Positions 33,769-42,562 are shown, numbered from the stretch's first letter. The stretch is DNA of 50,325 nucleotides from Bacillota bacterium (GCA_023458875.1 JAEWXO010000079.1:1-50325); one strand, 5' to 3'. Made by a program: numbers and translations. Notes: generated from the letters alone by a model not told the origin.

Positions 33769-33797
33769 TCCTCCCGTTTTTCGAGGAGGATTTTTTT
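33769..33797 (+). terminator. Intrinsic terminator of the crp/fnr-like gene
   Basis: TCCTCCCG (33769-33776) / CGAGGAGGA (33782-33790), followed by TTTTTTT. Confidence 0.8.
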
Positions 33798-33811
33798 GCG
33801 GCAAATGATGA

Positions 33812-33855
33812 AATGAGACTGGGTCACATTAATGATAACTGATTTAGGATATAAT
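33812..33855 (+). promoter_or_regulatory. Predicted Crp/Fnr-type site and promoter of ccdA-tlpA
   Basis: The imperfect 19-bp palindrome AATGAGACTGGGTCACATT (33812-33830) is centred at 33821. TATAAT is at 33850-33855 with no good -35 hexamer. The centre is 29 bp before the -10, about -41 from the start site, the class II activator position. A matching site with identical spacing lies before trxA. Confidence 0.6.
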
Positions 33856-33902
33856 ATATAACAGCACAGGGCTTTGAAAACATAGTAAGGAGTACATGCG
33901 TT

Positions 33903-34556
33903 ATGCAATATATAATTACATTTTTAGAGGGATTTATATCGTTTATATCACCTTGTATGCTTCCGATGCTGCCGGTATATATTTCATATTTTGCAGGTGG
34001 AAAGGATGAAAAGCACAAGACCATATTCAAAGCATTGGCTTTTGTTCTTGGATTTACAGTGGTATTTACGTCTATGGGTTTGTTTGCTGGAAGCCTTGGT
34101 GCTTTTCTCAGACAATATCAGACAGCGGTAAACATTATAAGCGGTTTAACAGTTATAGTTTTCGGACTATCTTATCTTGAAATTATAAAACTTCCGTTTT
34201 TTAGGGGGGTAAATAAAACACAAAGAATAAGTGGTGTTTTCTCAGCTTTTATGTTTGGTCTGGTATATTCAACAAGTCTTACTCCATGTGTAGGTGCGTT
34301 TTTAGGTTCGGCGCTGATGCTTGCATCTTCGACAGGGGGAGTAATAAAGGGTACGCTGCTTTTGCTGACATACTCCCTGGGACTTGGGATTCCATTTGTA
34401 TTTTCTGCAACATTCATATACAGGTTTAAGGGAACTTTCGATTTTATAAAAAATCATTATAAAGAAATAAACCTTATAAGCGGTATTTTCTTGATTTTAA
34501 TAGGTTTTCTGATGATGTCAGGGCTTCTGAATTCTCTTTTAAGCTTATTTTCGTGA
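33903..34556 (+). CDS. ccdA: CcdA-type thiol-disulfide electron transporter
   Basis: 217 residues, six membrane helices. The two redox cysteines lie in ISPCMLPMLPVY (helix 1) and SLTPCVGAFLGSAL (helix 4), both with the usual Pro. CcdA carries electrons from cytosolic thioredoxin to extracytoplasmic thiol proteins. It is followed 11 nt later by a TlpA-like thioredoxin, its usual partner. Confidence 0.9.
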   Translation: MQYIITFLEGFISFISPCMLPMLPVYISYFAGGKDEKHKTIFKALAFVLGFTVVFTSMGLFAGSLGAFLRQYQTAVNIISGLTVIVFGLSYLEIIKLPFFRGVNKTQRISGVFSAFMFGLVYSTSLTPCVGAFLGSALMLASSTGGVIKGTLLLLTYSLGLGIPFVFSATFIYRFKGTFDFIKNHYKEINLISGIFLILIGFLMMSGLLNSLLSLFS

Positions 34557-34567
34557 GGTGATGTAAA

Positions 34568-35137
34568 ATGAATAAAAAAGTAAAAATATTATTATCGGCA
34601 ATTGCTTTTATAGGTGTAATTTCATTTGCAACAATAGGATACAATTATTTAAGTAAAAACTATGAGCTCTCTGACAGACAGAAGGAATCAAAAGATAATC
34701 AGAAGGACAGTACAAAAGAAATTATTACAGCTACTGATTTTAATGTGCTTAATCAGAACGGTGAAAGAATAAGTCTTAAGGACAATTTCGGAAAGCCTAT
34801 TGTTGTGAATTTCTGGGCGACCTGGTGCGGACCTTGTAAATCTGAAATGCCTGCATTTAACAGCCTGTATAAAGAATATAAGGATGATGTTACTTTTATG
34901 ATGGTAAATCTTACAGACGGCAGGCGGGACACGATAGAAAAGGTTGACGAGTTTATCAGGACAAACGGATATGATTTTCCTGTTTATTATGATACGGAAT
35001 ATAATGCTTCATATGCATACGGCGTAAGCGGTATTCCTATGAGTATTTTTATAAATGAAAAGGGCGAAATTTCTGATTACCATGTGGGTGCAATGACTGA
35101 AGAAATTCTTAAAAATTATATTAAAGAAATTTCCTGA
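34568..35137 (+). CDS. TlpA/ResA-like membrane-anchored thioredoxin
   Basis: 189 residues. The N-terminal anchor is MNKKVKILLSAIAFIGVISF. The thioredoxin fold starts about residue 55 (FNVLNQNGERISLKDNFGKP), active site NFWATWCGPCKSEMP, and cis-Pro loop SGIPMSIFI. It acts outside the membrane as a reductase fed by CcdA. GAGGTGATG lies upstream; it is translationally close to ccdA. Confidence 0.9.
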   Translation: MNKKVKILLSAIAFIGVISFATIGYNYLSKNYELSDRQKESKDNQKDSTKEIITATDFNVLNQNGERISLKDNFGKPIVVNFWATWCGPCKSEMPAFNSLYKEYKDDVTFMMVNLTDGRRDTIEKVDEFIRTNGYDFPVYYDTEYNASYAYGVSGIPMSIFINEKGEISDYHVGAMTEEILKNYIKEIS

Positions 35138-35181
35138 AATGTGACTTAGTTACGTTTTATATAAAAATAAAAAGCTATAAT
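35138..35181 (+). promoter_or_regulatory. Predicted Crp/Fnr-type site and promoter of trxA
   Basis: The imperfect palindrome AATGTGACTTAGTTACGTT (35138-35156) is centred at 35147, with TATAAT at 35176-35181. Centre to -10 spacing is 29 bp, identical to the ccdA promoter, and the half site AATGTGAC is shared. Confidence 0.6.
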
Positions 35182-35304
35182 AAATACAGAACAAAAAAAG
35201 GCGATTTCATAATGAAGATTACCTAAATCCAGATTAAGAAATTACAAAGCTTTTATAATTTATGTTTTATTAAAAATTCAAAAAATGAAAAGGAGAAATT
35301 AAAA

Positions 35305-35616
35305 ATGAAAGAGATCAAATTAACAAACAGCAATTTTGAAGCAGAGGTACTTAAATCAGATAAACCGGTTCTTATCGACTTCTGGGCTCCATGGTGCGGA
35401 CCATGCAGAATGATTGCACCTATTATCGAAGAAATTGCGAACGAATACAGTGACAGCATTAAGGTGTGCAAAGTAAATGTTGATGATGAGCCCGAGCTTT
35501 CTGTTAAATTTCAGGTAGCAAGTATTCCGATGCTTGCAGTAATTAAGGACGGTAAGATTGTAGAGACTGCTGTCGGATACAGACCTAAGCAGCAGATACT
35601 TGAAATGATTAAATAG
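35305..35616 (+). CDS. trxA: Thioredoxin
   Basis: 103 residues, the standard length. Active site DFWAPWCGPCRMIAP and the cis-Pro segment ASIPMLAVIKDG. Cytosolic disulfide reductase that can feed CcdA. The start follows AAAGGAGAA. The rhodanese gene begins 9 nt after its stop. Confidence 0.96.
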   Translation: MKEIKLTNSNFEAEVLKSDKPVLIDFWAPWCGPCRMIAPIIEEIANEYSDSIKVCKVNVDDEPELSVKFQVASIPMLAVIKDGKIVETAVGYRPKQQILEMIK

Positions 35617-35625
35617 GTGATGGAT

Positions 35626-35949
35626 ATGGGAATAATAGATTTTTTAAAATCAAAAGATATAAATGCAGGTGTTAAAGATTTTTTAAATACAGAAAACGCA
35701 GTATTATTAGATGTAAGAACACCGGAAGAATACCGGGAGGTACGGATACCTAAAAGTATAAATATTCCTCTCGATGATCTGAATAAAATCATTACAGTAA
35801 TTCCCAAAAAATCCACTCCGTTGTTCATTCATTGCCATAGCGGTGGCAGAAGCGGACAAGCTGTTGTAATTCTTAAAAAAATGGGTTATACTAATATCCG
35901 TAATATCGGCGGCATTATGAATTACAGCGGTAAAAAGGAAAGAGGCTAA
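35626..35949 (+). CDS. Rhodanese-domain sulfurtransferase
   Basis: 107 residues from ATG 35626, placed by AGGTG upstream. A single rhodanese domain: LLDVRTPEEYREVRIPKSINIPLDDL and the active loop IHCHSGGRSGQAV, with catalytic Cys. It transfers sulfane sulfur to a thiol acceptor. Co-transcribed with trxA; a second rhodanese domain is fused to the next protein. Confidence 0.9.
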   Translation: MGIIDFLKSKDINAGVKDFLNTENAVLLDVRTPEEYREVRIPKSINIPLDDLNKIITVIPKKSTPLFIHCHSGGRSGQAVVILKKMGYTNIRNIGGIMNYSGKKERG

Positions 35950-35972
35950 GTCCGCACCTTGCGGTGCGGACT
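35949..35972 (+). promoter_or_regulatory. Stable intercistronic hairpin without T-tract
   Basis: A perfect 10-bp stem AGTCCGCACC (35949-35958) / GGTGCGGACT (35963-35972) with loop TTGC, starting at the rhodanese stop codon and followed by CTATCCTTTA. It lacks a poly-T tail, so it is more likely an RNA processing or stability element than a terminator. Confidence 0.6.
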
Positions 35973-35989
35973 ATCCTTTAAAGGAAGGA

Positions 35990-37699
35990 ATGATTAAAAT
36001 TATGAAAATTGTAATTGTAGGCGGTGTTGCAGGCGGTGCATCAGCTGCGGCAAGAATACGTCGTCTTGATGAAAATGCACAGGTGATGGTTTTCGAGCGC
36101 ACAGGACATATGTCCTACGCAAACTGTGGACTGCCATACTATATTGGCGGTACTATTAAGAATGAGAGTGATCTGACGCTTCAGAATCCGGACAGCTTCT
36201 GGGACAGATTCAGAGTTGATGTCCGTGTTCTTCATGAGGTTACAGATATTGATGCTGAAAATAAAACCGTTACCGTAAAAAATCTGCAAAGCGGTAATGT
36301 TTACGAGGAAAGTTATGACAAGCTTCTGCTTTCTCCCGGTGCAAAGCCAACCGTGCCGGATATGGCGGGAATTGATAGTGACATGATTTTCACCCTCCGT
36401 ACCGTTGAGGATACTCTCAGAATCAAGGAGTACATCGCTAAGAACAAGCCTCAGTCTGCTGTGGTTATCGGAGGCGGATATGTGGGCATCGAAATGGTGG
36501 AAAATCTGAGTAAGAACGATATTGACGTTACTCTTGCAGAATATGCAGATCATATTTTAGCACCCCTTGATTATGATATGGCAGCGGCTGTTCACAGCAA
36601 AATGGAGGAAAACGGTGTAAAGCTCATGCTGAATACAACTGTAAAAGGCTTTGAAAATGCCGGTACAAAAATCCGCACCCTTACCTCAAAGGGTGATGTT
36701 TTATCCGATATGGTTATTCTTGCAGCAGGTGTAACACCGGACACCCTTATTGCAAAGAAAGCGGGTCTGCACCTTGGAATTAAGGGTAGTATCGTTGTAA
36801 ATGACAGAATGGAAACATCTGTTTCGGATATTTATGCGGTTGGTGATGCGGTAGAGGTGAATCATTTCGTAACAGGTGAAAAGGCTATGATTTCCCTTGC
36901 AGGTCCTGCAAATAAACAGGGACGAATCGCTGCCGACAATATCTGCGGACTTGACAGCCGATACAAAGGATCTCAGGGCTCATCGGTTATTAAGGTTTTT
37001 GATATGACAGTTGCATCAACAGGAATAAATGAAGGGCAGGCGAAAAAAGCAGGTATTGCTTTCGATAAGGTTATTTTGTCGCCGATGTCAAACGCTGGAT
37101 ATTATCCTGGCGGCAGAGTTATGACAATAAAAGTGATTTTTGAAAAACAAACCGAAAAAATCCTTGGTGCACAGATTTTCGGATCAGACGGAGTAGACAA
37201 GCGTATAGATGTAATAGCAACAGCTATGCGCGGAAATATAAAAGCCCCTGAGCTTGCCGAGCTGGAATTGGCGTATGCTCCTCCATATTCATCAGCAAAG
37301 GACCCTGTAAATATGGCAGGATTTATGATTGAAAATATTATAACAGGTAAGGTTAAGCAGTTCCACTATGAGGATTTTGCAAATCTGCCGGTTGACGGAA
37401 GTGTTTTTCTCCTTGATTCAAGAACGCCGTATGAATATGAAAGAGGACACTCTGAGGGATTTGTCAATATTCCCGTTGACGATATCCGTGAACGCCTTTC
37501 TGAAATTCCAAAAAACAAGCCTGTTTATGTTATGTGTCAGAGTGGTCTGAGAAGCTATATTACATGCCGTATTCTATCGGGTAATGGCTATGACTGTTAT
37601 AACTTCTCAGGCGGTTACCGTTTTTATGATATTGTGTCAAAGGGTAAAAAAATATCTGACAGAGCATATCCATGTGGTATGGAAGAGCAACTGGTGTAA
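35990..37699 (+). CDS. CoA-disulfide reductase with C-terminal rhodanese domain
   Basis: 569 residues (565 if ATG 36002, which gives the common MKIVIVGGVAGG start, is used). FAD-binding IVIVGGVAGGASAAARIRRL, the active-site Cys in SYANCGLPYYIGG, NAD(P)-binding VIGGGYVGIEMVE and FAD motif DIYAVGDAVE. The C-terminal rhodanese (about 465-560) has LLDSRTPYEYERGH and CQSGLRSYITC. CoADR-RHD proteins reduce CoA disulfide, CoA-persulfide or polysulfide with NAD(P)H. It ends the redox gene group. Confidence 0.92.
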   Translation: MIKIMKIVIVGGVAGGASAAARIRRLDENAQVMVFERTGHMSYANCGLPYYIGGTIKNESDLTLQNPDSFWDRFRVDVRVLHEVTDIDAENKTVTVKNLQSGNVYEESYDKLLLSPGAKPTVPDMAGIDSDMIFTLRTVEDTLRIKEYIAKNKPQSAVVIGGGYVGIEMVENLSKNDIDVTLAEYADHILAPLDYDMAAAVHSKMEENGVKLMLNTTVKGFENAGTKIRTLTSKGDVLSDMVILAAGVTPDTLIAKKAGLHLGIKGSIVVNDRMETSVSDIYAVGDAVEVNHFVTGEKAMISLAGPANKQGRIAADNICGLDSRYKGSQGSSVIKVFDMTVASTGINEGQAKKAGIAFDKVILSPMSNAGYYPGGRVMTIKVIFEKQTEKILGAQIFGSDGVDKRIDVIATAMRGNIKAPELAELELAYAPPYSSAKDPVNMAGFMIENIITGKVKQFHYEDFANLPVDGSVFLLDSRTPYEYERGHSEGFVNIPVDDIRERLSEIPKNKPVYVMCQSGLRSYITCRILSGNGYDCYNFSGGYRFYDIVSKGKKISDRAYPCGMEEQLV

Positions 37700-37740
37700 T
37701 TATTGATATTTCCTTTTTAAATTATCAGAAAAACAGGGGC

Positions 37741-37860
37741 TTGCTTTTATTTTTGATATATGTTATAATATAAAAAAAGAATAAAAAAGAACCGTCTTTC
37801 AAGAAGGGCTTTTTGTATTGCGCGTTATTGCGTTATATGTAAAAGCCCTTCTTTTTTTAT
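37741..37860 (+). promoter_or_regulatory. Promoter plus strong terminator in the L25 leader (attenuator or small RNA)
   Basis: TTGCTT (37741-37746), 17-bp spacer, TATAAT (37764-37769). A 13-bp perfect stem AAGAAGGGCTTTT (37801-37813) / AAAAGCCCTTCTT (37841-37853) is then followed by TTTTTT. Transcripts would stop about 80 nt after initiation unless the terminator is bypassed. It lies 70 bp before the L25 start. Confidence 0.65.
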
Positions 37861-37930
37861 AATATGTCAGAAACCTATATTTCAAACGTATAGGTCAGAA
37901 TATAAAATATAAATCAGGAGGAATAACGCT

Positions 37931-38497
37931 ATGAATACTATTACAGTACAAAAGAGAGACTTCACAGTCAAAGCCAAACAATTAAGACGCTCCGGTTTTA
38001 TTCCGGGAAGTGTTTTTGGAGGTTCGCTGCCAGAGTGCATATCTCTTCAGATAGATGAGAAAGTTGCACGTAAGCTGATTCGTGAGAAAAGGGAAGGAAG
38101 TAAATTAAATCTCAATCTTGACGAAAAGCTTATTTCAGTACAGATAAAGGAAAAAGAAATAAATACGTTGAACAGTGAAATCCTTCATATTAGTTTCCAG
38201 GCTCTGAAGGCAGATCAGAAGGTCAACAGTTTAATCCATATCATTCTCAGAAATATGGAAAAGGTCACCGATTCATTGGAGACCAGACTGTTGGAAATTC
38301 CTTACGCTGCTTTCCCGGAAGATATGATTGATACAATCACAATTGATCTTGATGGAATGGAAGCCGGCAAGGTTATAACTGTCAGTGATATTCCTGAATT
38401 GGTAAGTGATAAAATTGAATTACAGGTCAATAAAGAAGAAGTTATTCTGCAGATTATTGATAAAAAACGTGTCACTAAAAGGGGTGCGGATCAATAA
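37931..38497 (+). CDS. rplY: Ribosomal protein L25 (Ctc/TL5 type)
   Basis: 188 residues. The N-terminal 5S rRNA-binding domain (1-90) has RRSGFIPGSVFGGSLPE; the C-terminal TL5 beta domain (95-185) has AFPEDMIDTITIDLDGMEAGKVITVSDIPE. The long Ctc form is the usual one in Firmicutes, where it is often stress induced. The start follows CAGGAGGAA. Confidence 0.9.
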   Translation: MNTITVQKRDFTVKAKQLRRSGFIPGSVFGGSLPECISLQIDEKVARKLIREKREGSKLNLNLDEKLISVQIKEKEINTLNSEILHISFQALKADQKVNSLIHIILRNMEKVTDSLETRLLEIPYAAFPEDMIDTITIDLDGMEAGKVITVSDIPELVSDKIELQVNKEEVILQIIDKKRVTKRGADQ

Positions 38498-38542
38498 GTT
38501 ACAGAATCAGAACAATTTGTGATTTACACCGTAATAATTGAG

Positions 38543-38598
38543 AAAGAGCCTGGATTGTCTGAATATTATAAATACAGACTAAACAGGCTCTTTTGTTC
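38543..38598 (+). terminator. Intrinsic terminator of the L25 gene
   Basis: AAAGAGCCTG (38543-38552) / CAGGCTCTTT (about 38584-38593) with an inner TGTCTG/CAGACT stem, then TTGTTCTC. Confidence 0.75.
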
Positions 38599-38626
38599 TC
38601 TTAAAATAGTATAAGGAGGGGCTAAA

Positions 38627-39433
38627 ATGCATACAAAGTTACTTGGACAACCGGTCAGACACAATTCTTTTGGAAAAGGAATTATAAGTAATTTGTCAGG
38701 TAATGTTGTCACCGTTCAATTTTCAGTTGGAGAAAAGAAATTTTTATATCCGGAAGCTTTCTGGAAGTTCCTTACATTAAAAGATGAAAAAAGACAAGAA
38801 GAAATTACTGAAAAATATAATGAAAAGATGCGTGATAAACAGGCTAAAATCGAAGAATTAAGCAAAAATCGTGAATATGAGAAAAAAATACTTAATTTAA
38901 AAATTAATTCGAATTCTCAGGCTGCTTTTGATATTTCAATCAATGACATTGAAAAAACCATAAAATCCGGAACACTGTCAACAGGATTTTATTTAACCGG
39001 ATATTCTAAAGGCGATGCCAGAGTTCCCAGCAGGTTGAAACCTAACTCGGCCTGCCTCATAACGTCCTTAACTGAAAGCGGGAAGGAAATAGAAAGGCGT
39101 ATTTTGGGGGTCTTTATGGTAAGGGAAGATTTTTTTGGTGAACAGTGCAGCGATGGAATCGTAAAGGGACATGACAGGTATAAAGTTTATGTTCCGGCTG
39201 ATGTAAATTTATCCTATTGGAATTACTTTGATAATAACGGTTCAGTTCCGCGCTGGAGCAGGGTTCCTTTCAGATATTTTTCAAATCTTACTATGAAAAA
39301 AATTTTACTTGATATGACAGAATTGTTTACCGACACAAATCAGGAAGAAGTTATAAACGAGTTCTATCGATATTTTTGCGAGTTTAATTGCCTGCCTATC
39401 GAACATGCGAAGAAGGGAGAAAAAAATGAGTAG
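38627..39433 (+). CDS. Hypothetical protein with N-terminal SH3/KOW-like domain
   Basis: 268 residues. Residues 1-55 (GQPVRHNSFGKGIISNLSGNVVTVQF, then LYPEAF) resemble the small nucleic-acid-binding beta domains of CarD/Mfd-type or helicase-tail proteins. A charged coiled coil follows (about 55-95). The C-terminal half (TGFYLTGYSKGDARVPSRLKP, RWSRVPFRYFSNLTMKKIL, LFTDTNQEEVINEFYRYFCEFN) is a conserved clostridial region of unknown role. The start follows AAGGAGGGG. It overlaps the next gene by 8 nt. Confidence 0.6.
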   Translation: MHTKLLGQPVRHNSFGKGIISNLSGNVVTVQFSVGEKKFLYPEAFWKFLTLKDEKRQEEITEKYNEKMRDKQAKIEELSKNREYEKKILNLKINSNSQAAFDISINDIEKTIKSGTLSTGFYLTGYSKGDARVPSRLKPNSACLITSLTESGKEIERRILGVFMVREDFFGEQCSDGIVKGHDRYKVYVPADVNLSYWNYFDNNGSVPRWSRVPFRYFSNLTMKKILLDMTELFTDTNQEEVINEFYRYFCEFNCLPIEHAKKGEKNE

Positions 39434-39983
39434 TATTACGGATTTTTTATCTGGCTCATCACCGTATGTTTATTTCTTTATTTTCTTCGGAAAATTAGTG
39501 GAGGTGGCGTTAGCTTCTTTACGATCACAGTTGATTCACAAAGGTCAGCGCATTCCTGGTGCCGTTATTTCGTTGTTTGAATATGCTTTTTGGTTATTTA
39601 TCACTGCCTCAGCGCTAAAAGACTTTAATGATAATCCGTTTAAAATTATTGTTCTGATATGTGCTTTTTCACTGGGAAATGTAATGGGCTCCATTATTGA
39701 AGAAAAAATGGCGTTAGGGTATTGTGCGATTACCGCTATATTTATTGATAAATCAGTGGCACTGAATGCCGCGGATCACCTTCGTGAAAAGGGTCAGGCT
39801 TTAACGATAATTCCTGCCGAGGGAATTCAGGGAGCAGAACGAACGGCGCTTATTATAACAGCAAAACGCAAAGATATATCTTTGATTAAGAAAATACTTT
39901 TTTCGTACGATCCCAATGCGGTAATTACAATACAGGCTATGCAGCAAGTGAACGGAGCTACTATTTCTGATAAAATGAAATAA
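39426..39983 (+). CDS. DUF2179/UPF0316-type membrane protein (YebE-like)
   Basis: 185 residues. ATG 39426 was chosen because AAGAAGGGAG precedes it; the earlier ATG 39405 lies upstream of that site. Three membrane helices in residues 15-90 (YVYFFIFFGKLVEVALASL; EYAFWLFITASALKDF; IVLICAFSLGNVMGSIIEEK), then a cytosolic DUF2179 domain (about 95-185). The family's role is unknown. It overlaps the upstream hypothetical gene, suggesting a shared operon. Confidence 0.82.
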   Translation: MSSITDFLSGSSPYVYFFIFFGKLVEVALASLRSQLIHKGQRIPGAVISLFEYAFWLFITASALKDFNDNPFKIIVLICAFSLGNVMGSIIEEKMALGYCAITAIFIDKSVALNAADHLREKGQALTIIPAEGIQGAERTALIITAKRKDISLIKKILFSYDPNAVITIQAMQQVNGATISDKMK

Positions 39984-40041
39984 AATCGATATATTAAATA
40001 GATTTTATATAAAAGTATCTGAGTATGTTTTTATACAACAC

Positions 40042-40080
40042 AAAAATGCCCTTTGGTTTAATCCAAGGGACATTTTTTGT
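40042..40080. terminator. Bidirectional terminator between convergent genes
   Basis: AAAAATGCCCTTTGG (40042-40056) / CCAAGGGACATTTTTT (40063-40078), with A and T tracts on both sides. Serves the DUF2179 gene and the rhomboid gene. Confidence 0.8.
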
Positions 40081-40107
40081 AAGTGTATAATAATAAAATA
40101 TATTAAA

Positions 40108-40683
40108 CTAAACGGTCTGTTTTTTCTTGAAAAAAAAGAATCCGAAAAATGCTCCGCAAATTCCGCCGAGAATATGTGAAAGCTGTGAAACATCATCAGA
40201 ATTGAATATCGATAGAAATTCTTTTCCTATATATGCAAATGCGACCAGAATAAGCGTAACAGGTATTTTTCCTTCGTCGAAGTTAGAGCATGAAGCGAGA
40301 AGTATGAACATGAATACCAGTCCGCTTGCACCGCATAAGATCACATTAAAGAAAATAATATTTATAACACCTGTAATGAATGCTGTGGTTGCCATCATTA
40401 TAAGTAACCTTTTGCTACCGTATTTTTCTTCAAGCATAGGACCCACGAGAAGGATATATGTAAAATTTCCTATAAAGTGTGACCAGCCTGAATGACCTAT
40501 TACATGTGTAAAGAGTCTGATATAGAAAAGGGGATTTAATAATGAGCCACGTGATGCGCAGAACAGTGAATGAAACGGACCTGTTCCGGGAATTGTAGAA
40601 ATAATCTGTACTATAAGTGCAATAATAGTAAATGTCAGGATAACCGGCGAATTGTACTGAAACTTCTGGATAATCTTTTTCAT
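40108..40683 (-). CDS. Rhomboid-family intramembrane serine protease
   Basis: 191 residues, six membrane helices. Catalytic Ser in CGASGLVFMFI (helix 4) and His in QLSHILGGICGAFFGF (helix 6). Oxyanion-type residues occur in GHSGWSHFIGNFTYILLVG (helix 2; the usual HxxxxHxxxN is present). It should cleave membrane segments of unknown substrates. The start follows AGGAGG on the minus strand. Confidence 0.9.
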   Translation of the reverse strand: MKKIIQKFQYNSPVILTFTIIALIVQIISTIPGTGPFHSLFCASRGSLLNPLFYIRLFTHVIGHSGWSHFIGNFTYILLVGPMLEEKYGSKRLLIMMATTAFITGVINIIFFNVILCGASGLVFMFILLASCSNFDEGKIPVTLILVAFAYIGKEFLSIFNSDDVSQLSHILGGICGAFFGFFFFKKKQTV

Positions 40684-40713
40684 TTTGTTTGACCTCCTTT
40701 TATTTGTATTTCT

Positions 40714-40742
40714 ATTTTATCACAGTATATTTTTAATGTCAA
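40714..40742 (-). promoter_or_regulatory. Rhomboid promoter
   Basis: Minus strand TTGACA (40742-40737), 17-bp spacer, TAAAAT (40719-40714). Divergent from the cyclase promoter only 15 bp away. Confidence 0.75.
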
Positions 40743-40757
40743 CGTTTTCTTACTGTG

Positions 40758-40786
40758 TTGACATTGATATTTTTTTAGGGTATAAT
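40758..40786 (+). promoter_or_regulatory. Diguanylate cyclase promoter
   Basis: TTGACA (40758-40763), 17-bp spacer, TATAAT (40781-40786). Confidence 0.82.
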
Positions 40787-40876
40787 AGTAAAATAACAAA
40801 TATTAATACATAATATCGCTAAAAATATTATATTCTTTTGTTGATATTAGCTCATCTTAAATAGTAGGTGAAAACA

Positions 40877-42562
40877 ATGACTAAGGATCAAATGATAAAA
40901 AAAACAGATAAATTTTTTCTGGCAATTTACTTATTTATGATAATTATATTAATAATCATAATGATTTTGCCATCTAATATAACAAAAAACAATTCTGCTT
41001 CTGATACATTCGGTAATATAAAAGATATTTCTGAAGGATGGAGATACGCAGATGGCAGCAATGCAGATCTTTCTGAATTAAAAATGAATAAAGAAGGTAC
41101 TTATAGTATTTTTCATGATATTCCGCCTGACCTTCGGGCAGGTACGTCATTATGCTTTTGCAGCAGAAACATATCTACTCAGGTATATATCGATGGAAAT
41201 CTCGTTGAGTCAACTCCTGAAATGAATAATGAATTTTATAATAAATCACCGGGAACTGTATGGCATTACATAGACATACCTTTTGATACGCAAAATGAAT
41301 ATATAGAAATCAGGATAAAAAACATTTACGATAATAATTTTTCATTAATTGGTGATATGAGCTTTGCTCAGCCTGCAAATGTTATTATTTCATCTATCAG
41401 TCAAAAATATTTTTCCGTGATAACAGGCATTGCAATGGTGATTATCGGATTGTGTTTTATGGTTATAGACTTGTATGCGCATATTAAAATAAAAAAACAT
41501 CTTGACGTTTTTTTTCTCGGTTTATTTTCAATTCTGATTTCCTTATGGTGTATACTTGAAACAGGAATAATGCAGGTTTTATTATATAATTCACGGTCAA
41601 TTCAACTGCTTGAGATATATCTGCTGATGCTTTTACCTATTCCGTTAATGTATTATACAAAAGCATATTTAAAGTTAAAAAGTCATCTGATAATGAACCT
41701 GATATGTTCTTTATCAGTATTTATTTTTATATTCTGTACAGTTTTAAACATACTGGATATAGCTGACCTTCATGAGACATTAATACTTGTTCATCTTAAT
41801 ATTTTATTCAGTGCTTTAACTCTTATAGTTAAAATACTGGGATATTGTATAAATAATTTTAACAAAGACAGTTTACTGCATTATATAGGTTTTCTGTCAA
41901 TAATCAGTACGAGTATTATTGATCTGATACGATATTATTTCGGGAATAGGGTTGATGATGCAGCGGTGTTTGTGCGTATGGGACTTTTCGTATTTATATT
42001 ATCATATGGAATTGCAGGTATGCAAAGCATTATGAATAAGGCTAATCTTGGTATCAAAAATGAATTTGTTCACAGGCTTGCATATCAGGACGGACTTACC
42101 GGGATTGGAAATCGTACTGCATATAAGGAACATATAAAAGCATACGTTGAAAAGAAAACTTTAACATCGGCCATTGTAATCTTTGATGTTAATAACCTTA
42201 AATTGGTAAATGACAGATATGGTCATGGAACCGGCGACAATCTTATTATGAGAAGTGCAGAAATCATCAGACAGGCTTTTGATGTATACGGAACATGCTA
42301 TCGTATCGGAGGAGATGAGTTTGCTGTACTGATAGACGGTGATAATGTAAAGAGAAAATATAAAAATGCAATAGAAATATTCCGTACGTTACTTGATGAA
42401 GAAAATCATAAATCAAAATGTAAACTGAGTATCGCATACGGTATGGCTATATATAATGAAAGCGAAGGAAAAAGCTTTGAAGAAATATCAAAGATTGCTG
42501 ATAAGTTAATGTACAATTGTAAAACAGAAATGAAAAAGGCAGCGGTAGGAATAACAGCTTAG
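40877..42562 (+). CDS. Membrane diguanylate cyclase with 7TM-type sensor
   Basis: 561 residues. Helix 1 is residues 13-34. An extracytoplasmic beta-rich domain follows (about 45-170; SLCFCSRNISTQVYIDG, HYIDIPFDTQNEYIEIRI), then seven or eight membrane helices (about 175-385), and a GGDEF domain (about 395-561) with DGLTGIGNRTAY and RIGGDEFAVL. The intact GGDEF motif predicts c-di-GMP synthesis. The layout resembles 7TMR-DISM sensors. ATG 40877 follows TAGGTG; the upstream GTG 40868 is less likely. Confidence 0.88.
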   Translation: MTKDQMIKKTDKFFLAIYLFMIIILIIIMILPSNITKNNSASDTFGNIKDISEGWRYADGSNADLSELKMNKEGTYSIFHDIPPDLRAGTSLCFCSRNISTQVYIDGNLVESTPEMNNEFYNKSPGTVWHYIDIPFDTQNEYIEIRIKNIYDNNFSLIGDMSFAQPANVIISSISQKYFSVITGIAMVIIGLCFMVIDLYAHIKIKKHLDVFFLGLFSILISLWCILETGIMQVLLYNSRSIQLLEIYLLMLLPIPLMYYTKAYLKLKSHLIMNLICSLSVFIFIFCTVLNILDIADLHETLILVHLNILFSALTLIVKILGYCINNFNKDSLLHYIGFLSIISTSIIDLIRYYFGNRVDDAAVFVRMGLFVFILSYGIAGMQSIMNKANLGIKNEFVHRLAYQDGLTGIGNRTAYKEHIKAYVEKKTLTSAIVIFDVNNLKLVNDRYGHGTGDNLIMRSAEIIRQAFDVYGTCYRIGGDEFAVLIDGDNVKRKYKNAIEIFRTLLDEENHKSKCKLSIAYGMAIYNESEGKSFEEISKIADKLMYNCKTEMKKAAVGITA

